Position numbers and translations under genes: made by a program | Origin: an uncultured Clostridia bacterium | GTDB taxonomy: Bacteria; Bacillota; Clostridia; Oscillospirales; Acutalibacteraceae | Length of the DNA stretch: 51,453 nucleotides | Direction: 5' to 3' | NCBI GenBank assembly: GCA_946183365.1 | Contig: CAMHAH010000021.1 | Span: forward strand, 1 to 51,453 | Notes under the pieces: model-generated | What the model was told of the DNA's origin: nothing | The model's input: the letters and a program-made list of their open reading frames with translations, nothing else | Database searches by the model: none | Shown here: one piece after another, positions 15,305 through 24,413 of the stretch | How the letters are laid out: each line of letters opens with the position of its first letter | Position numbering within the stretch: position 1 is the first letter of the stretch

Positions 15305-16522
15305 ATGAAAAGACGAATCACCGTCATCCTGACAGCATTGATCCTGGCGCTCATACTTGCGTCGTGCGGCTCGAACGGACAGGAAGGCTCCGGCGATCCT
15401 GCATGGGCGAAGGCGAACGGAGACAACGCTCTCCACACCCTGTACTTCAAGGATATCACCAAAAGAGAAGACGTTAGGGCAGTGTTTTATAACAGCAACA
15501 CGAAAGAGACCGCAGAGGTCAAAATGACAGCCTCCGGCGAGGACTCTGACGGCTTCGTATATGCATGCGAGGGCGATACCTCTGCGTACAACATGGTGAA
15601 GATCGCTTACGGAGATAAACACACGAAGGAATTTGCTTTTAATAAATGCGTCAGCGGCTGGTATGATTCCAAAGACGGCTTGCTGCCCTATACGGAAGGT
15701 GAAGAGATCAGTTATCCTGCCCAGCACGACGAGATCACCCTTACCTGTAACGGGTATGAAAAAGAGATCCATATCTTCAAGCCGGATGATTACGACGCGG
15801 ATTCGCAGGAAAAATACGCGTCCGTCTATGTGCTGGACGGTCAATGGATGACATTCCTCGGCAAAGAGGGGATCAGTCTTGATGACAGCTGTCTTGTGAC
15901 CGAGCAGGTCAAAGCCATGACCTCCGTGACCGGAAGCAAAGTGATCGTGATCGCGGTCGATACCTACGGCAATATGAAGGACGTCTCGCGCGACGTCGAG
16001 CTGGCGCCCGATCTGAGCAAATACGGCGCGGAGCTTGATAGGGAGATGAAAGGAAACGAATTCGCAGCTTTTGTCGCTGACACACTGGTTCCGTATGTTC
16101 AGGAACACTACAATGTTTATACCGACGCGCTGCACACTTCGATCGCCGGCGCTTCTCTCTCAGGGCTGGAATCCTTCTATATCACGATGGAGTATCCGGA
16201 GCTGTTCGGAACCGTGGGTGCGCTTTCTCCTTCCTTCTTGTATTATGATAACGACGAAATGTGGCGAAAGTATCTGGGTGAAAAGACCTTTGATGATAAC
16301 TCGCCTGTCTTATATTTTTACACCGGTCCTCAGGGTGGGGATACGGACCCGTTTGTGACGGATATGGTCAACCGCTTGAAGGATCTTGGCTATCCGTCGG
16401 ATAAGCTGATTCTGCATTATAATGAAAACGGCGATCATCGTGTCTGGTTCTGGCGAAGCGTATTTTCCGAGTTTTTAGAGGCGATGGTTTTTCGCAATGT
16501 TAAGCCTCTACAACAGCCTTGA
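15305..16522 (+). CDS. Esterase lipoprotein, tandem copy 1
   Basis: The protein has 405 residues. A lipoprotein signal peptide ends at LASC (Cys near residue 21). An N-terminal ~110-residue beta-rich, binding-module-like domain (residues 35-140, from LYFKDITKREDV to KCVSGWYDS) precedes a putative esterase (Esterase D/Fes-like) domain. The nucleophile elbow reads SIAGASLSGLESF: the usual second glycine of G-x-S-x-G is serine here, unlike the other copies. The His is in GDHRVWFWRS. GAGGGGG lies upstream of ATG. The C-terminal 20 or so residues and flanking DNA are almost identical to copies 2 and 3. It probably removes ester groups (acetyl, feruloyl or similar) from polysaccharide at the cell surface. 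Confidence 0.87.
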   Translation: MKRRITVILTALILALILASCGSNGQEGSGDPAWAKANGDNALHTLYFKDITKREDVRAVFYNSNTKETAEVKMTASGEDSDGFVYACEGDTSAYNMVKIAYGDKHTKEFAFNKCVSGWYDSKDGLLPYTEGEEISYPAQHDEITLTCNGYEKEIHIFKPDDYDADSQEKYASVYVLDGQWMTFLGKEGISLDDSCLVTEQVKAMTSVTGSKVIVIAVDTYGNMKDVSRDVELAPDLSKYGAELDREMKGNEFAAFVADTLVPYVQEHYNVYTDALHTSIAGASLSGLESFYITMEYPELFGTVGALSPSFLYYDNDEMWRKYLGEKTFDDNSPVLYFYTGPQGGDTDPFVTDMVNRLKDLGYPSDKLILHYNENGDHRVWFWRSVFSEFLEAMVFRNVKPLQQP

Positions 16523-16651
16523 ATGATGGTCTGTTATAAAAGGTGCGCACCCAAGATGTTGCGATCATAGGTGAGATTTTTTTAAAACAATCATATGTAC
16601 AGGAGCTTCCACAGGCGCTGCTCGAGTGCATTTTAACAGAGGGGGTATAGC
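16523..16651 (+). repeat. Intergenic repeat of the esterase array, copy 1
   Basis: This spacer, with its degenerate terminator hairpin (GCGCACC...GGTGAGA then a T run) and ribosome-binding site, is nearly identical to 17,921-18,049. The similarity extends into the 3' end of the preceding gene and the first ~60 bp of the next, marking a recent tandem duplication. Confidence 0.9.
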
Positions 16652-17920
16652 ATGAAAAGATGTATCACCGTCATCCTGACAGCATTGATCCTGGCGCTCA
16701 TGCTCGCGTCATGCGGCTCGAACGAACAGGAAGGCTCCGGCGATCCTACATGGGCGAAGGCGAACGGTAACAAAACTCTCCACACCCTGTACTTCAAGGA
16801 TATCACCGAAAGAAAAGACGTTAGGGCAGTGTTTTATAACAGCAACACAAAAGAGACCGCAGATGTCAAAATGGCAGCCTACGGCGAAAACTCTGACGGC
16901 TTCGTCTATACATGCGAGGGCGACGCCTCTGCGTACAACATGGTGTCATTTTCCTGTGATGGGATCAACACCATCGACGTCGCGTTCAACAACTGCGTAA
17001 GCGGATGGTACAATTCCGGGCACGGCTTTTTACCCTATACCGAGGGCGAACCTAACCCCTACACCGACCTCGAGAAGAATACCGCAACACCTGTGGCGGA
17101 CGGATTAGCCTATGATAACGTGATGTTTGACGATATCAGTCTCACCTTCAACGGCTATAAAAAGACGATCCATGTCTGCACACCGTCCGGTTATAACCCG
17201 TCCTCGGACGAGAGGTATGCGACCGTCTACCTGCTTGACGGTCAGGCGATGGTGTACCTCGGTTTTCCGGGCGAGACGCTTCTTGACAGCGAGCACGCCG
17301 ACGTACAGGTGCAAAGCATGGCGGCGGCTGCCAGTTATCAGGCAATCGTCGTAGCGATTGAGACCTTCGGAGATGAAGCCCGCTACACCCGTTTAGATGA
17401 GCTGATCCCCGATCTGGGGGAGCTTGCTTATGATGAGGATACAAAAAAGTGCGGCAATCTGTTCTCTGATTTCGTTGCCGATACCGTAGTGCCCTATGTG
17501 CGGGAGCACTACAGCGTGTATGACGACGCTCTCCAAACCTCTATCGGCGGCGCGTCGCTCGGCGGACTGGAGGCGTTTTACATCGCGATGGAGCACCCTG
17601 AGCTGTTCGGCACAGCCGGCGTGCTTTCGCCCTCCTTCTGGACATATGATGACGACACATGGAGAAGCTATCTGAAAGAAAAGAGCTTTGATGAGCATAT
17701 GCCCTTCCTCTATTTCTACTCCGGCGATGATGATGCGGACACCGGCAAGGAGACACGCGAGATGGTTGAACGGCTGGCGGATATGCACTATCCCGAGAGC
17801 AGTTTTATCTACCACCGCACCGAGCCGGGCGGACATGAGGTTTCGTTCTGGCGCAGCATATTTTCCGAGTTTTTAGAGGCGATGGTTTTTCGCAGTGTTA
17901 AGCCTCTGCAGCAGCCTTGA
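16652..17920 (+). CDS. Esterase lipoprotein, tandem copy 2
   Basis: The protein has 422 residues with the same plan as copy 1: lipobox LASC, a beta-rich N-terminal module to about residue 145 and an esterase domain. The elbow is canonical (SIGGASLGGLEAFY) and the His is in GGHEVSFWRS. It is about 17 residues longer than copy 1 in the linker between module and esterase domain (TDLEKNTATPVADGLAYDN). The N-terminal module is very close to copies 1 and 3, while the esterase domain has diverged more, suggesting new substrate range with conserved anchoring or binding. Confidence 0.88.
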   Translation: MKRCITVILTALILALMLASCGSNEQEGSGDPTWAKANGNKTLHTLYFKDITERKDVRAVFYNSNTKETADVKMAAYGENSDGFVYTCEGDASAYNMVSFSCDGINTIDVAFNNCVSGWYNSGHGFLPYTEGEPNPYTDLEKNTATPVADGLAYDNVMFDDISLTFNGYKKTIHVCTPSGYNPSSDERYATVYLLDGQAMVYLGFPGETLLDSEHADVQVQSMAAAASYQAIVVAIETFGDEARYTRLDELIPDLGELAYDEDTKKCGNLFSDFVADTVVPYVREHYSVYDDALQTSIGGASLGGLEAFYIAMEHPELFGTAGVLSPSFWTYDDDTWRSYLKEKSFDEHMPFLYFYSGDDDADTGKETREMVERLADMHYPESSFIYHRTEPGGHEVSFWRSIFSEFLEAMVFRSVKPLQQP

Positions 17921-18049
17921 ATGATGGTCTGTTATAAAAGGTGCGCACCCAAGATGTTGCGATCATAGGTGAGATTTTTTTAAAACAATCATATGTACAG
18001 GAGCTTCCACAGGCGCTGCTCGAGTGCATTTTAACAGAGGGGGTATAGC
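17921..18049 (+). repeat. Intergenic repeat of the esterase array, copy 2
   Basis: This is nearly identical to 16,523-16,651 (same hairpin remnant, same ribosome-binding site and same start context). A third, more diverged copy at 19,322-19,400 has the intact terminator. Confidence 0.9.
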
Positions 18050-19321
18050 ATGAAAAGACGAATCACCGTCATCCTGACAGCATTGATCCTGGCGCTCATG
18101 CTCGCGTCATGCGGCATGAGCGGACAGGGGAACTCCGGTGAGAGTGCAGGGGCAAAGACGAACGGGGACAAAGCTCTCCACGCCCTGTACTTCAAGGATA
18201 TCACCCAAAGAGAAGACGTTAAGGCTGTGTTTTATAACAGCAACACAAAAGAGACCGCAGATGTCAAAATGGCAGCCTCGGGCGAAGACTCTGACGGCTT
18301 CGTCTATACATGCGAGGGCGACGCCTCTGCGTACAACATGGTGTCCTTTTCTTATGACGGGCTAAGTACCGCCGACGTCGCGTTCAACAACTGCGTAAGC
18401 GGATGGTACAATTCCGAGCACGGCTTTTTACCATTCACTTTCGGCGTGGATGATCCGTATGAAAGACGCATCAAGAACAGCGCTGTCTTAGAAGAAACAT
18501 TTATTTATGATAACGAGATATACGATGATGTGACTCTTACCTTCAACGGTTACGATAAGGTCATTCACGTTTGGACACCTGACGATTATGATCCATCCTC
18601 AGACGAAAAATATGCGACTGTATATTTGCTTGACGGTCAGGTTATGATCTTTCTCGGTCTTCCCGGTGAGACACTACTCGATAGTGAGCACGCGGACGTG
18701 CAGGTACAAAGCATGACTGCCCAGACCGGTTACAACGCGATCGTGGTAGCGATTGACACCGGCGGTGATGCGAACGGTCTTTCCACCCGCTTGGATGAAA
18801 TGACGCCCGATCTTGGTGAGCTTGCCTACGAAGAAGAGACCAAAAAGCAAGGCAATCTGTTCTCTGATTTTGTCGTCGAAAGCGTCGTGCCTTATATTCA
18901 GCAGCATTACAATGTCTATACCGACGCACTACATACTTCGATCGTTGGCAGGTCTCTCGGAGGACTTGAATCCTTCTATATCGCCTTAGAGCATCCCGAT
19001 CTCTTCGGTACGGCAGGCGCTCTTTCGCCGGCATTCATGCTGTATAACGATAATATATGGCGGGCATATCTCGGCAAAAAGAACTTTGATGAACGTTCTC
19101 CGTTTCTCTATTTTTATTCCGGAAAAATCGAAGAGGAAGATAACGGAAATACAACTGACAAAATGGTAGATCGCATCAAAGAGATGGGCTATCCGGAAAA
19201 CCGCTTGGTATATCATCGTGACAAAATAGGCGATCATGCAGTTCCCATGTGGCGCAGTTGTTTTTCCGAATTTTTAGAGGCGATGGTTTTTCGCAGTGTG
19301 AAGCCTCTGCAGCAGCCTTGA
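18050..19321 (+). CDS. Esterase lipoprotein, tandem copy 3
   Basis: The protein has 423 residues. It has lipobox LASC, the shared N-terminal module, and an esterase domain with elbow SIVGRSLGGLESFY (G-R-S-L-G) and His in GDHAVPMWRS. The end FSEFLEAMVFRSVKPLQQP is identical to copy 2. The gene closes the array and is followed by the only well-formed terminator of the three spacers. Surface-exposed polysaccharide deesterification is the likely role; the exact ester is unknown. Confidence 0.88.
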   Translation: MKRRITVILTALILALMLASCGMSGQGNSGESAGAKTNGDKALHALYFKDITQREDVKAVFYNSNTKETADVKMAASGEDSDGFVYTCEGDASAYNMVSFSYDGLSTADVAFNNCVSGWYNSEHGFLPFTFGVDDPYERRIKNSAVLEETFIYDNEIYDDVTLTFNGYDKVIHVWTPDDYDPSSDEKYATVYLLDGQVMIFLGLPGETLLDSEHADVQVQSMTAQTGYNAIVVAIDTGGDANGLSTRLDEMTPDLGELAYEEETKKQGNLFSDFVVESVVPYIQQHYNVYTDALHTSIVGRSLGGLESFYIALEHPDLFGTAGALSPAFMLYNDNIWRAYLGKKNFDERSPFLYFYSGKIEEEDNGNTTDKMVDRIKEMGYPENRLVYHRDKIGDHAVPMWRSCFSEFLEAMVFRSVKPLQQP

Positions 19322-19343
19322 ATGATGGTCTGTTATAAAAGGT

Positions 19344-19380
19344 GCGCACCCAAGAGGCTGCGATCTTAGGTGCGCTTTTT
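19344..19380 (+). terminator. Terminator closing the esterase array
   Basis: Stem GCGCACC-C-AAGA (19344-19355) pairs with TCTT-A-GGTGCGC (19364-19375) and is followed by TTTTT (19376-19380). In copies 1 and 2 the equivalent right arm has decayed to GGTGAGA. Confidence 0.82.
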
Positions 19381-19461
19381 AAAAAACAATCATATGTACA
19401 GGAGATTTTGCAGGTACTGCTCAGTATTCTTATTTAAAAAGAAAGAGGAGACTAGCTTATC

Positions 19462-21141
19462 ATGAAAAGAATAACAGCTATGATAATGAGCGTGATTATG
19501 ATGGTTGCTTTGATGACGACATTGTTAACTGGGTGTTCAGACTCCGGGAATACAACCAAAGGCACAGATGAAATCGACGTCACAACGCTACCGTCGCGAT
19601 TTGATCTGAGAAATGTAGACGGCAAGAATTATGTCACACCTGTCAAAACACAGCGTTATGGGGATTGTTGGACGTTTGCTATGGCAGGTTCTGCCGAGAT
19701 CGCGTATTTATATGCGAACGATATGGGCGTTCCTGCGGGAGAGAAAAACGATCAGGTCGATTTCTCCGAGAAATATATTGCTTGGTATATGTTTCACGGT
19801 ATCACAAAGGATGACGTTGTAAAGGGCAAGGTTAGTTCCTCGCAGGAAGGAGAAGGCTTTGATCCATCCGCAATGGAAGAAGAGAAAGGCGAACTCTCCG
19901 CATATTTTATCGGCGGACCGTTTGTACAAGCCGCGAACTTTTTCGGCTCGGGTTTTGGACCGGTTGATGAAAGCATGGAAATCAACGGAGAGAAACCTTA
20001 TGCGTATAATGATTCATGGGATGGTGAATGGACGCTTCCGTTGAACACAGAGTATCGCGGCGTTCCTGCTTCCGCACTTTTCAGAGACAGCCGTATCCTG
20101 CCGCCTCCCGCAACTTTTGATGCAAACGGCAGCTACACGCTGAACGCAGACGGACTGAATGCAATCAAGTCGGAGTTATATCAGGGACATGGTGTTACGA
20201 TAGCCTTAAATGCTGAACACCCGGGCTTCAACAGCAAAAACCGCGCCGTTTACGACAACGGTGACAATGAGCCGAATCACGCCGTTGCCGTCGTGGGATA
20301 TGACGATGACTTCCCGAAGGAAAAGTTCACAAGGACAAAATCAGACGGTACGGTGATCGAGGGGAGCACACCACCCGACAACGGAGCATTGATCATTAAG
20401 AACAGCTGGGGTCTGACGACCTTTGACGGAGATATCGACGACGGCTATTTATATCTTTCCTATTATGATCATAGTTTGTTAGCCGCACTGAGCTATGTGT
20501 TTGATAACAATAACAAAGCAAAACACACCGCGCAGAATATCGATCAGTACGATCTGATGATGACGATATGGTACGGTACCTCGGACTATGAAGCTGAAAC
20601 CAAAATGGCTAACGTATTTGATGCCGAAGAGGATGAAAGCCTATTTCAAATCGAGTACAGAACAAGCTATCCGGACGCTCAGGTGAGCTACGAGATATAC
20701 AAGGATATCGACAAGAATGATCCTTCTTCCGGTACACTGCTGGAAAAAGGAGAACACACCCATCAGTATGCCGGCTCTCATGTGATCGACCTGAATCAGG
20801 AATACTCTCTTAAAAAAGGAGATCGCTATTCGATCGTTTTGACGATGAAACGCGGTGAGACCTATACCGAGGTATTCCCGTATGGTACAGAGATCGATTG
20901 GGAAATGATCAAGGACTTAAAGATGACGGGTATCATCAATCCCGGCGAGAGCTTTCTGTACACTGACGGCAAATGGAGCGATATGTCAGAGAGGAAGGAC
21001 AGCCTCATCGACAGCGCGTATCAACAATGCGCACAGGTCGTCGCTTCCGACAAAGCCATTCCTCAGTTAGAGCTGAATAAAATGGATTTTACCATTGACA
21101 ACTATCCGATCAAGGCGATCCTCGCGCCTAAAGAGAAATAA
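19462..21141 (+). CDS. Papain-family (C1A) cysteine protease lipoprotein
   Basis: The protein has 559 residues. The signal peptide ends at LLTGC (lipobox). The mature N-terminus begins LPSRFDLRNVDGKN, typical of C1A enzymes lacking a long propeptide. The active-site Cys is in QRYGDCWTFAMAG, the His in NHAVAVVGYDDDF and the Asn in IIKNSWG. The C-terminal ~200 residues (after LSYVFDNNN) match the lectin-like domain that follows bacterial C1 peptidases (Lectin_like). It is surface-anchored, probably degrading dietary or host protein, and sits within the esterase cluster on the same strand. Confidence 0.92.
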   Translation: MKRITAMIMSVIMMVALMTTLLTGCSDSGNTTKGTDEIDVTTLPSRFDLRNVDGKNYVTPVKTQRYGDCWTFAMAGSAEIAYLYANDMGVPAGEKNDQVDFSEKYIAWYMFHGITKDDVVKGKVSSSQEGEGFDPSAMEEEKGELSAYFIGGPFVQAANFFGSGFGPVDESMEINGEKPYAYNDSWDGEWTLPLNTEYRGVPASALFRDSRILPPPATFDANGSYTLNADGLNAIKSELYQGHGVTIALNAEHPGFNSKNRAVYDNGDNEPNHAVAVVGYDDDFPKEKFTRTKSDGTVIEGSTPPDNGALIIKNSWGLTTFDGDIDDGYLYLSYYDHSLLAALSYVFDNNNKAKHTAQNIDQYDLMMTIWYGTSDYEAETKMANVFDAEEDESLFQIEYRTSYPDAQVSYEIYKDIDKNDPSSGTLLEKGEHTHQYAGSHVIDLNQEYSLKKGDRYSIVLTMKRGETYTEVFPYGTEIDWEMIKDLKMTGIINPGESFLYTDGKWSDMSERKDSLIDSAYQQCAQVVASDKAIPQLELNKMDFTIDNYPIKAILAPKEK

Positions 21142-21190
21142 CGGCTCGTAAGATAAATACCAGCATCTTGCATGAAAGGATAAATTGACA

Positions 21191-22894
21191 ATGAAAATAA
21201 AGAGAATACTATCAGGTTTATTATGCGGCGTCATCTTTCTTTCGATACTGGCCGCCTGTTCCAATAACAGTGAATCTGCAAAAAGCACCCCTGACGAAAA
21301 AGCGGAGCTGATGCACGATTTCGTTGTCAGAGCACCAAAGAAAACAACGGAGCTGACAGCGACGTTCCTGAATACAGGCAACGGCAAAACCGCGGACATT
21401 ACGATGGAAAAGGACAGCGAGGATAACAGCTGTACCGTATTCCGCTGTGAAGCGGACGTTAACCTCTACAACATGGTGCACGTGACCTATCAAGATGAAT
21501 CTAGCATGGACGTCGCATTCAACAGCTTTGTCAGCGGATGGAATTATACCGGCAAGGATTTTCTGCCGTATATACAAGGCAAAGAGCCTGTCTATGATCC
21601 AAAGTTCGAGACAAAGAAATTTCAGTTTGACGGACGGGACAAGCTCGTCTATATCTGGACGCCCGAGGATTACGACGCAAAGTCGGCTGAGAAATACTCC
21701 GTCATTTATCTGTTTGACGGTCAAAGCGTACTCGCGACAGGCAAAGACCGCGGCATGGACAACGACCTTGTCTGCTGGAATGTTGCCGAGCATATCGAGA
21801 GCATGATGGCGACAACCGAGCATAAAGCGATCGTGGTTGGCATCGAGAATAATGACGTTTACCGATGGGACGAGCTGGTTCCCGATCTCGGTGAGATCAA
21901 TATGGAAGAATCTCCCGACAACGCCAAAGCAGAGGATCTGACGAAAAAGCGCGGCACTGCCTTTGCGGATTTTCTTATCAATACCGTCATGCCGTATGTG
22001 AACGAAAGCTACAACGTCTATACCGACGCAAAGCACACGGCGCTGGCAGGCGCGTCCTTGGGCGGTCTCGAGACATTCTATACCGTTCTGTCCCATCCCG
22101 ACAAGTTCGGCACGGGCGGTGTGATGTCAGCAACCTTTGATATGTTTGCCGATAAGGAATGGACGGCGTTTTTGAAGGATAAAATGAAGATGAAAAACGC
22201 GCCGTTTCTGTATTTCTATGCCGGAAGCTATATGGGCGATAACGGCGACGTATCTACGCCCATCTATAATAAGTTGATCGAGGACGGTTACGCAAAGGAT
22301 AAGCTCGTGTTCAGTAAATATGAACCCGGCGAACACCTGATCGAGTATTGGAGAAATATCTTTCCCGAGTTCTTAGAAGCAGTTTTTACACAGAATGTCT
22401 CTGCGCTCGAATTTGCCGTTCCTGTTGAGTATGAGGATAAAAGCGATCATCTCGAAGAACTGCTTGAGGATCTGGAGCTTGATCCCAATGACATCAAGCC
22501 CGGATATATCTACTATGACAACAGCGAAACACAGTGGGATAAGGTTTACGCATACTGGTGGGGCGGAATGGCATTCAACAGCTTCACCAAGGATCCCTAT
22601 TATTTTGCCGAGTGGCCCGGCTTCCAAATGGAACAGATCGGAGATACCGACATCTATCGCGTCAAAGCCCCGTGGGGCAATCAAGGGATCATCTTTGACT
22701 CAGGCGTGACCGACAGAGAGGTCGCCGAGGGTAAGCCGGCGTTCCAGACGACCGATATCCAGTATAACAACGACCTGATCGGGAAGCTTTACAAGATCGA
22801 CTTGTCGGTCGAACCGACAGCCGATCCCGGCAACATGAAATCAAAGCTGAGATATCCTGCCGGAAGCTGGTCTGACTATTCACCGAAATCATAA
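21191..22894 (+). CDS. Esterase lipoprotein with C-terminal starch-binding-like module
   Basis: The start is the ATG at 21191 (AAAGGA upstream; an in-frame TTG at 21185 is too close to it), giving 567 residues. The lipobox is LAAC. The same N-terminal beta-rich module as in copies 1-3 precedes the esterase domain (elbow ALAGASLGGLETFY, His in GEHLIEYWRN). About 150 extra C-terminal residues contain IYYDNSETQWDKVYAYWWGG, the pattern of CBM26-type starch-binding modules. It is thus a diverged fourth paralogue with an added substrate-binding domain, fitting a starch- or fibre-degrading surface set. Confidence 0.88.
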   Translation: MKIKRILSGLLCGVIFLSILAACSNNSESAKSTPDEKAELMHDFVVRAPKKTTELTATFLNTGNGKTADITMEKDSEDNSCTVFRCEADVNLYNMVHVTYQDESSMDVAFNSFVSGWNYTGKDFLPYIQGKEPVYDPKFETKKFQFDGRDKLVYIWTPEDYDAKSAEKYSVIYLFDGQSVLATGKDRGMDNDLVCWNVAEHIESMMATTEHKAIVVGIENNDVYRWDELVPDLGEINMEESPDNAKAEDLTKKRGTAFADFLINTVMPYVNESYNVYTDAKHTALAGASLGGLETFYTVLSHPDKFGTGGVMSATFDMFADKEWTAFLKDKMKMKNAPFLYFYAGSYMGDNGDVSTPIYNKLIEDGYAKDKLVFSKYEPGEHLIEYWRNIFPEFLEAVFTQNVSALEFAVPVEYEDKSDHLEELLEDLELDPNDIKPGYIYYDNSETQWDKVYAYWWGGMAFNSFTKDPYYFAEWPGFQMEQIGDTDIYRVKAPWGNQGIIFDSGVTDREVAEGKPAFQTTDIQYNNDLIGKLYKIDLSVEPTADPGNMKSKLRYPAGSWSDYSPKS

Positions 22895-22938
22895 CAGGCA
22901 ACAATCCTTTGAAGCACGTTCACAAGAAGGAGAACGAC

Positions 22939-24021
22939 ATGAAACAAGCAGTCGCTTTGATATTGATGCTGGCGGTTTTACTATCCGCGACTTCCTGCTC
23001 AGTTTCACCTAAGACTGAACAAACCGAAAAACCCACTGTCGTGAAGACAGATGCTGAGCTTGCTGCAACCATCGACAGCAAGCTCGCGGACATCAAGTAT
23101 GACGGAGTCATCTATCTTGTACATAACGGTAGCGTTGTATATCAAAGAGCGACGGGCACGGATGCGAACGGCGATCCTTTGGCGATCAATACATCCATGT
23201 ATATCGGTTCTGTGTCAAAGCAGTTCTGTGCCGCCGCCATCATGATACTTCGCGATCAAGGCAAGCTCAGCGTTGACGATACGATCGGCAAATACTTTCC
23301 CGAGTACAGCAAAGGCAAAGATATTACGATCAAGCACCTGCTGACGATGCGTTCGGGTATTCGCGATACGGTGGGCGAAGGTTTTGCGGGCACACTGCCT
23401 TACACGAATACGGAGGAGAAGAACACCGCTTTGATCAAGGAGTGGATCTTCGGTGAGTCTCTGTTATTTGAACCCGATACCGCGTTCCGTTATTCCAACT
23501 CCAACTATATCCTGCTCGCGGACATCGTGGAACAGGCCTCGGGTCAGTATTATAACGACTTTCTGCGCGAATACATTTTTGATCCGCTTGATATGAAGCA
23601 TACCGGTTTGATCACCGAGATCCCGGATTCTCCCGCGTGGGCAGAGAATCTGATCGCCGATGACGATGTAGAGGAGGTCAAGATCAAGGGCGTTGCAAAG
23701 GGCGCGGGAGATATCGTTTCCAACGCTCCCGATATGGTCAAGTGGATGGAGGGTTTATCCGGCGGCAAGATCGTCAGCGCGGAGACCCTCCGTGAGATGA
23801 CAACGGATCATTCACCTGATTACGGCGAAAAATACGGCTACGGGCTGATGCAGATGTTTGCGGAAGGCGCGGGGCATCCGGGCGCTATATCTGACTACTC
23901 CTCAGAGGAATACTTCAACGCTGAAAAGGGCTATTACTTCTTCTGCGACAGCAACGGAAGTGATCCGGGAGGTATGGCATGGATGTTGCTCGGTGAGTTC
24001 CTATCTGAACATAGCGGCTGA
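22939..24021 (+). CDS. Class C beta-lactamase-fold serine hydrolase lipoprotein
   Basis: The start is the ATG at 22939 (AAGGAG upstream), giving 360 residues. The signal peptide ends near SATSC. The S-x-x-K motif is in IGSVSKQFCA, the Y-x-N motif in RYSNSNYILL, and the third motif is probably GHPG in GAGHPGAISDY. This is the Beta-lactamase (PF00144) family, which includes penicillin-binding esterases and D-amino-acid peptidases; true beta-lactam resistance cannot be inferred. It is the last gene of the plus-strand cluster. Confidence 0.88.
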   Translation: MKQAVALILMLAVLLSATSCSVSPKTEQTEKPTVVKTDAELAATIDSKLADIKYDGVIYLVHNGSVVYQRATGTDANGDPLAINTSMYIGSVSKQFCAAAIMILRDQGKLSVDDTIGKYFPEYSKGKDITIKHLLTMRSGIRDTVGEGFAGTLPYTNTEEKNTALIKEWIFGESLLFEPDTAFRYSNSNYILLADIVEQASGQYYNDFLREYIFDPLDMKHTGLITEIPDSPAWAENLIADDDVEEVKIKGVAKGAGDIVSNAPDMVKWMEGLSGGKIVSAETLREMTTDHSPDYGEKYGYGLMQMFAEGAGHPGAISDYSSEEYFNAEKGYYFFCDSNGSDPGGMAWMLLGEFLSEHSG

Positions 24022-24201
24022 TGATACGAGTTATCATCAAAGGAATCAAAAATATTCAATGACAGAACAAAAAAATACAAACTAAATGTGCTGAGTGTAA
24101 ATCATTTTCATTATTACATCAATTACAAAACGCTACACAGGATTAGGGTTTAAGTCTTGTATTACCTTGAAAAATACAATATAACAAATCAATAACATTA
24201 G

Positions 24202-24275
24202 AAAAGCTGCCTTGAATTCAAGACAGCTTTTCTGTATCCTATTCAGTTTTATTCCGTTAAGGACATCGCCCTTTG
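24202..24275 (-). repeat. 3'-UTR element, copy 2 (downstream of the PrsW operon)
   Basis: On the minus strand: AAGGGCGATGTCCTT (24259-24273), AACGGAATAAAACTGAATAGGATA, then hairpin AAAAGCTGTCTTGA/ TCAAGGCAGCTTTT. It also makes a second, perfect 13-bp hairpin with 24,285-24,297. The gene-free interval 24,022-24,413 otherwise holds only hairpins. Confidence 0.72.
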
Positions 24276-24297
24276 TTATGCAGTTGTCCTTAACGGA
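24253..24297. repeat. Perfect 13-bp-arm inverted repeat
   Basis: TCCGTTAAGGACA (24253-24265) and TGTCCTTAACGGA (24285-24297) are exact reverse complements with a 19-bp loop. The left arm overlaps the first hairpin of the 3'-UTR element, so two mutually exclusive folds are possible. Confidence 0.75.
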
Positions 24298-24316
24298 TAA
24301 TTACCGGCTGTAGGTC

Positions 24317-24354
24317 GGGGCTGTCTCAAAACCAGAAGTTTTTGCGGCAGCCCC
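24317..24354. terminator. Bidirectional-type terminator hairpin
   Basis: GGGGCTG...CAAAA and TTTTG...CAGCCCC arms (24317-24332 / 24339-24354) lie between the converging plus- and minus-strand clusters. A very similar hairpin is at 48,006-48,042. Confidence 0.7.
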
Positions 24355-24413
24355 TTTCGATGCTATAGCGGTCACGCCGAGAATATGCGGCGGTTCCTTT
24401 TATCAATATGCGG

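Noticed and set aside
22939..24021. Antibiotic-resistance beta-lactamase call
   Set aside because: The fold and motifs are class C-like, but the same family contains many esterases and peptidases, and nothing supports beta-lactam hydrolysis.
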